This document shows, one piece after another, positions 60,401 to 64,000 of a stretch of 64,000 bases of DNA. Position numbers and translations under genes: made by a program. The stretch is from contig CAWGMT010000020.1 of the NCBI GenBank assembly GCA_963823675.1, positions 248,001-312,000 of the forward strand, read 5' to 3'. Under the pieces are notes generated by a model that worked only from the letters and a program-made list of their open reading frames with translations, made no database searches and was not told the origin of the DNA. The stretch is from CAWGMT01 sp963823675 (GTDB lineage: Bacteria; Planctomycetota; Planctomycetia; Isosphaerales; Isosphaeraceae). How positions within the stretch are numbered: position 1 is the first letter of the stretch; every line of letters begins with the position of its first letter.

Positions 60401-61758
60401 CGCGCCCAGAGCGCACCGGCCAGCTCGGCAAGCCGCATCCGACCAGAGGAATTGAGAGCCGCCTCTGCTCGGTGGACGAGCGGTGCGTGCCTTAGTGCGG
60501 CATGTAACAGGGCCGCCGGGCGGTCGCCGCACGAGCTGGCCGCATGAACGACAGCGGCTCGGTCCACCAGTCGCGGCAACTCCGCTGCGAGGGCGCGGCA
60601 ATCGGTCGCCGATTGCGCCAGGCATGATTCACCTGCCTCATCCAACACGATCGTCGGTCCAGTCAGCCAGGGTCGAGAGGCCACGTCGACGGCCGATGGT
60701 TCGCGTGCTGGCGGCCTGGCGTCCCCCATCGGAACTCGTGCGAGCCTGCCGGCGATCACCCGGACCAGGGTCCTCGGCTTGCTGAAGATTGTCGCAGCGA
60801 ATTCTTCGAGCTCTCCCTCCGCCCCTGTGCCGAGCGTTGCCGAGGTCGCCATTTGGAGGACCTCCGCCGGCTCGCGCCCACAACGCGCGAGCAGGCGACG
60901 CAGCAGGAGGGTGACCTCGGCAGCGAGCGTCCCGGTATACAGGTGGGCTTCGTCCAGCACGATCGCCCGCAGCGCCGGACCGAAGAAAACTGAGTCCTGG
61001 GGACGGCAAAGCATGTATTCGAGCATGGAATAATTGGTGATCAGGATGTCAGGTTGGGGTCCTCGCATGCCGCCCCGTAGTTCGCGCCCCAGGTGATCCT
61101 CCAAACCCCTCGCCTCGCGACGAGTCCGCATCCGGCTGGGATCATAAGGATCGATGCCCTCGGCCGCCGCCGCGCGGTCGTCCTCGGGCGTTTCAGACGT
61201 GAAGTGGAAAAGGGTGAGCCGGTCCTGACCCCGGAGCCAGTTGTGGAGTCGGTCCACCTGGTCGTTGACGAGGGCGTTCATCGGGTAGAGAACGAGGCAG
61301 CGCACCCCTTGTCCGCCACGGTTCGGTCGCGCGTAGAGGTCGTCGAGCACGGGCAGTAGGAAGCTCTCAGTTTTCCCCGTGCCAGTCCCCGCCGTGATAA
61401 TCACGGTGGGTCGCTCCCCTTCAGCCCCAGCCCTGGCAAGGTCGATGGCGTGGCGTTGATGGAGGTGCAGGGGTCGGTCGCGCGGAACGATCTCCGGACA
61501 GTCGAGGTGCTTGCAGAGCGCGGCATCGAAACGCCCTGCGTCGGCCAATTGGCCGAGCGTTTCGTCCGAGGACAGAGCGGGTGGGGCCGACTCCACCCAT
61601 AGTTCGCCTACTAGCCCCCCGTACTCGGGCGGTCCTTGCCAAACGGAGCGGACGATCCGGGCCAGTTCTGGGTCGCGCGTATAGTGGTCGTCGAGGGCGA
61701 ACTCGACAAGCCGCCGGCGGACGGACTCCGTCAGCGCTAAGGCATCGAGTGGAGTCAC
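60401..61758 (-). CDS. COG1205-type DEAD/DEAH helicase, N-terminal RecA1 frame
   Basis: GTG start at 61758 overlapping the stop of the large upstream gene (GTGA). MTPLDALALTESVRRRLVEF, PLHLHQRHAIDLARAGAEGE, TVIITAGTGTGKTESFLLPV (Walker A), RCLVLYPMNALVNDQVDRLH, PDILITNYSMLEYMLCRPQD, LRAIVLDEAHLYTGTLAAEV (DEAH) and LQMATSATLG (SAT) are the motifs of the YprA/MrfA/DruE/DrmB-like helicase group (COG1205). The frame is lost at LWARILPK near 60400, one G short. Repaired at three sites the protein is about 1750 residues (56507-61758), the size of DruE-type helicases. Confidence 0.88.
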
Positions 61759-64000
61759 GTCCGTGGTCTCCGATTCAAGGGCGACGGGGCCACGGCATCG
61801 AGGATGCTCAAGGCTAGCAAGTTACGGAACGCCTGGAGCCCGGTTACGGCAACGGCGATGTTGGAGCGTTGATCGAATTCTTCGGCGGCCCGACGGCCTC
61901 GAGAAGAAGCACAGAAATCGGCGACACCGGATTCGACTAACTCTTCGACGAACCGGCGGTTGACTTTGAGCCCCGACTTCGATGTCGAAAATCCTTCGCA
62001 GCAGCGGTCGAGTAGCACGCCGCGAAGCGCTTCGTGGTCGCGACGATCTGCGCTCGAGCGGGGTCGGCCGGATATGCGCTCGCCAAGACACTCGCCTCGC
62101 GCGTTCCGGACGATCTCACCCCGGAGTTGACCTAGCATGGCATGAATGTCACTCGGGTGGAAGCCAGCAGCCTCGGCTGCGGCGACCCAGGCTCGGACGA
62201 ATCGTCCCATCAGCAGCGGGCAGAAGTCGAGCAGCGCGAGGGCAGGAGCAACTCCCGGTACGGGATCCCCTCCGCGACCGACCCATGAATCGACCAGATC
62301 CCGAGCCTCCTCGCAGGTGGGCTCCCATTCCACGAACGCCTCGCGAACAGCGGCTCGCCAGCCGTCTCCGCCCAAGGTCCAGCGGAACGGCTCGGGGGGG
62401 TCGGCGTCGGAGATCCAGACTGGGAGGACTGCCGTCGCATGTGCCTCCGCGAATCGACGAGTTGCTTGCAACCCCCCCGGGGCAAGGATTGGTAGCCGGA
62501 GCCAGCGGAGCAATGCCGCCACGGCTGAAGGATCTTCCTCGCCCAGCGATCGCAGGCCGTCGTGCCAGTCGACTGCCCACCAAGCACCGAGGCGGTGCCC
62601 GCCGTAGGCGACCGCCGCTGCCCGCGGCGCCGTCGCTAGCGGCGGCAAGTTGACCACCCACCAATCATCGCGTTGGACGTTGTCCGCTACCCAGCGTCGA
62701 GGGCGCAACCGATGCAGCCGACCGTCGCGATCCCACCAGATCACTTCGTGGCGTTCGTCGATCTCCAGGGTACCGTCCAGCTCCAAACGAGCCGAGCGCA
62801 CCACAGCATTGCTGTCGGGACCGTCGCCGAGAATAACCCCCCGCAGTTGACCGCGATCCACCACCTCGCTCGCGAGACTCAACGCATCGACAGTTCGATT
62901 TTTCCCCAGGGGCGGAACATCGGGGACGGCGTTGAACGGGCCTCGGCGAATCGTCAACCGGGCGCCTAGGCCAGTCAGGTTCCGAATTGGCCGAGGCCGA
63001 GCGCCGAGGCGGTCAACCCAAGTATCTCCTTCCATCACCGCCCACTCTTCCAGACCGACCTTCTGCGCGGCCCAGGACTCTGGCGGGAAGACTCGGATAG
63101 GAGCCGAGCGGGCGTCGTCGAGCAAGAGCTGGAACTCTGAGCCGAGGACCGTCCACACCTGCCCTCGGAAGATTGCGGCGCCGAGGGGGCGGACGCGGGG
63201 GACGTATTTGACCTGGGCGGTCTCGCCGTCGCGACGAAGTCCGAAGGTCCAGACCACGAGGTGCGGAGTCACGTCGGCGGGCAGGATGGCCGGACCGGCG
63301 AATGTCGTGCCCGGCGTCGCGGTTGATACAGGGACCGGGGCCATTCGACAGCGGGCATAGACAACCTGCACGTCAACACCGTGGCGGAGTGCTAGCCGGT
63401 AAGACGCGCCCAGCGGGAGGAGACCGCCCCATGCCCCTTCGACTCGAGCATCGATGTGTGCCCATTCCGGCGTTAGACGGACGGGTGTTACGACAGCCGG
63501 CGGCGTCCAGACAACCGCGTTGCCGGAACTTAAGCGGAGAGCGGCGACGTCCCGACCGGCCACCGTCTCAACTCTGTAGCGGCCCGTGGCCACTGCGCTC
63601 CAGGAGGCTCCGGGTGGATCTAGCGTCAAGTCGGAAGCGAACATCACGGCGTAATCGCGGGTAGGCTTCAGCCGGTCGTCAGATTTGAGACGACGGCCGG
63701 TCGGGAGTTCGAAAACCGCAACGCTCTCGTTTGGGTCGAAGCAGGTCACGATGACCGTCGCGGCCGCCTCACCCCCTTCGCGATCGACGAGTTCGGCCAC
63801 AACGCTGGGCGCGACGGACGGCAGACGGACCTCTGCAACCGTGGCATCGTACGAGCCGTCCTCCGCCCGTGAGATCCGGGCGACGCGCCGCCCACAGGCT
63901 GTTAGGTCGTACTCTGAGGCCACAAGCCCTGCCGTTGCGAGGTTTTTCAGGCGGCATGCGAAGTGAGGCGGTTCGGGCGGCGCCCAGCGGAGCTCTGGTT
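61755..64000 (-). CDS. Large protein of unknown function coupled to the helicase (N-terminus beyond window)
   Basis: At least 748 residues; the frame is open to the right edge without a convincing start (first in-window residues PELRWAPPEPPHFACRLKNL). I recognise no catalytic motif. The first 400 residues look beta-rich (RTYRVETVAG-like strands, VVWTPPAVVTPVRLTPEWAH, VWTFGLRRDGETAQVKYVPR, AAIFRGQVWTVLGSEFQLLL). The rest is helical, with WWDRDGRLHRLRPRRWVADN, AWWAVDWHDGLRSLGEEDPS, WISDADPPEPFRWTLGGDGW and FSTSKSGLKVNRRFVEELVE. Its stop overlaps the helicase GTG, so the two are translationally coupled and surely act together. The layout large unknown protein then DruE-like helicase recalls DruH-DruE of Druantia type III, but homology to DruH is not claimed. 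Confidence 0.7.
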   Translation of the reverse strand, partial: PELRWAPPEPPHFACRLKNLATAGLVASEYDLTACGRRVARISRAEDGSYDATVAEVRLPSVAPSVVAELVDREGGEAAATVIVTCFDPNESVAVFELPTGRRLKSDDRLKPTRDYAVMFASDLTLDPPGASWSAVATGRYRVETVAGRDVAALRLSSGNAVVWTPPAVVTPVRLTPEWAHIDARVEGAWGGLLPLGASYRLALRHGVDVQVVYARCRMAPVPVSTATPGTTFAGPAILPADVTPHLVVWTFGLRRDGETAQVKYVPRVRPLGAAIFRGQVWTVLGSEFQLLLDDARSAPIRVFPPESWAAQKVGLEEWAVMEGDTWVDRLGARPRPIRNLTGLGARLTIRRGPFNAVPDVPPLGKNRTVDALSLASEVVDRGQLRGVILGDGPDSNAVVRSARLELDGTLEIDERHEVIWWDRDGRLHRLRPRRWVADNVQRDDWWVVNLPPLATAPRAAAVAYGGHRLGAWWAVDWHDGLRSLGEEDPSAVAALLRWLRLPILAPGGLQATRRFAEAHATAVLPVWISDADPPEPFRWTLGGDGWRAAVREAFVEWEPTCEEARDLVDSWVGRGGDPVPGVAPALALLDFCPLLMGRFVRAWVAAAEAAGFHPSDIHAMLGQLRGEIVRNARGECLGERISGRPRSSADRRDHEALRGVLLDRCCEGFSTSKSGLKVNRRFVEELVESGVADFCASSRGRRAAEEFDQRSNIAVAVTGLQAFRNLLALSILDAVAPSPLNRRPRT

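Noticed and set aside
51157..64000. DISARM or BREX assignment for the right-hand island
   Set aside because: No DNA methyltransferase, PLD-type DrmC, SNF2 helicase, PglZ or BrxL gene is visible. The helicase alone is not enough to name these systems.

Overview
The window looks like a chromosomal segment from a GC-rich planctomycete of the Isosphaeraceae type. I infer this from several features. There is a PVC-type haem-binding CxxCH protein with a fused ThuA domain. An ECF sigma factor carries its own membrane anchor. A TIR-STAND-WD40 receptor has its fourteen repeats in one chain. There is an RND operon with an extended porter, a fragment of a Ser/Thr kinase, and many DUF433/DUF5615, VapBC, RelE/HigA and HNH modules. 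No rRNA, CRISPR array, integrase or complete insertion sequence is visible. One initiator-type tRNA lies near the left end.

Layout. 0-1.4 kb: end of a membrane protein, tRNA-fMet (minus) and two damaged small genes. 1.4-11.3 kb: a minus-strand efflux operon with a two-unit fused adaptor followed by two different RND pumps; the second pump carries a 99-codon in-frame insertion. 11.5-13 kb: two tandem paralogous secreted proteins, each with its own promoter, leader and hairpin. 13-15.4 kb: a palindrome, a kinase fragment, a gutted HNH module and an Rpn-type nuclease. 15.5-20 kb: TIR-STAND-WD40. 20.3-25.1 kb: a divergent ribosome-recycling-factor paralogue, an ECF sigma factor, a PEBP-family lipoprotein, a small hydrolase and a secreted repeat protein. 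25.2-36.4 kb: metabolic and envelope genes (class-V aminotransferase, HlyD-type adaptor with a duplicated hairpin, ABM monooxygenase, isochorismatase-ThuA-PVC cytochrome, acetyltransferase, MtfA peptidase, DUF3052). 36.5-37.5 kb: a DUF433/DUF5615 pair. 37.7-45 kb: a giant polytopic membrane protein with an internally triplicated 0.7-kb unit. 45-51 kb: a cluster of intact and broken toxin-antitoxin genes joined by simple-sequence DNA. 51-64 kb: a defence-like island with a truncated McrA-type gene, McrC, McrB, a divergent possible nuclease, and a helicase preceded by a large unknown protein that runs off the right edge.

A dominant property of the sequence is that about twenty otherwise convincing genes are interrupted by indels of 1-2 bases, many in short homopolymers. 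Where a single gene is split this way I list each coding frame as its own entry and say where the frame breaks. These may be residual assembly errors or real decay; the sequence alone cannot decide, although one identical deletion in two tandem copies argues that at least that one may be real.

The most promising material for new biology is: (i) the two-gene helicase plus large-unknown cassette at 56.5-64 kb, resembling in layout Druantia type III; (ii) the McrBC neighbourhood with an extra divergent candidate nuclease; (iii) the TIR-STAND-WD40 receptor next to an Rpn nuclease; (iv) a 99-codon mobile-looking ORF inserted in frame inside an RND porter; and (v) small palindromic elements, one of which is spliced in frame into a membrane-protein repeat.
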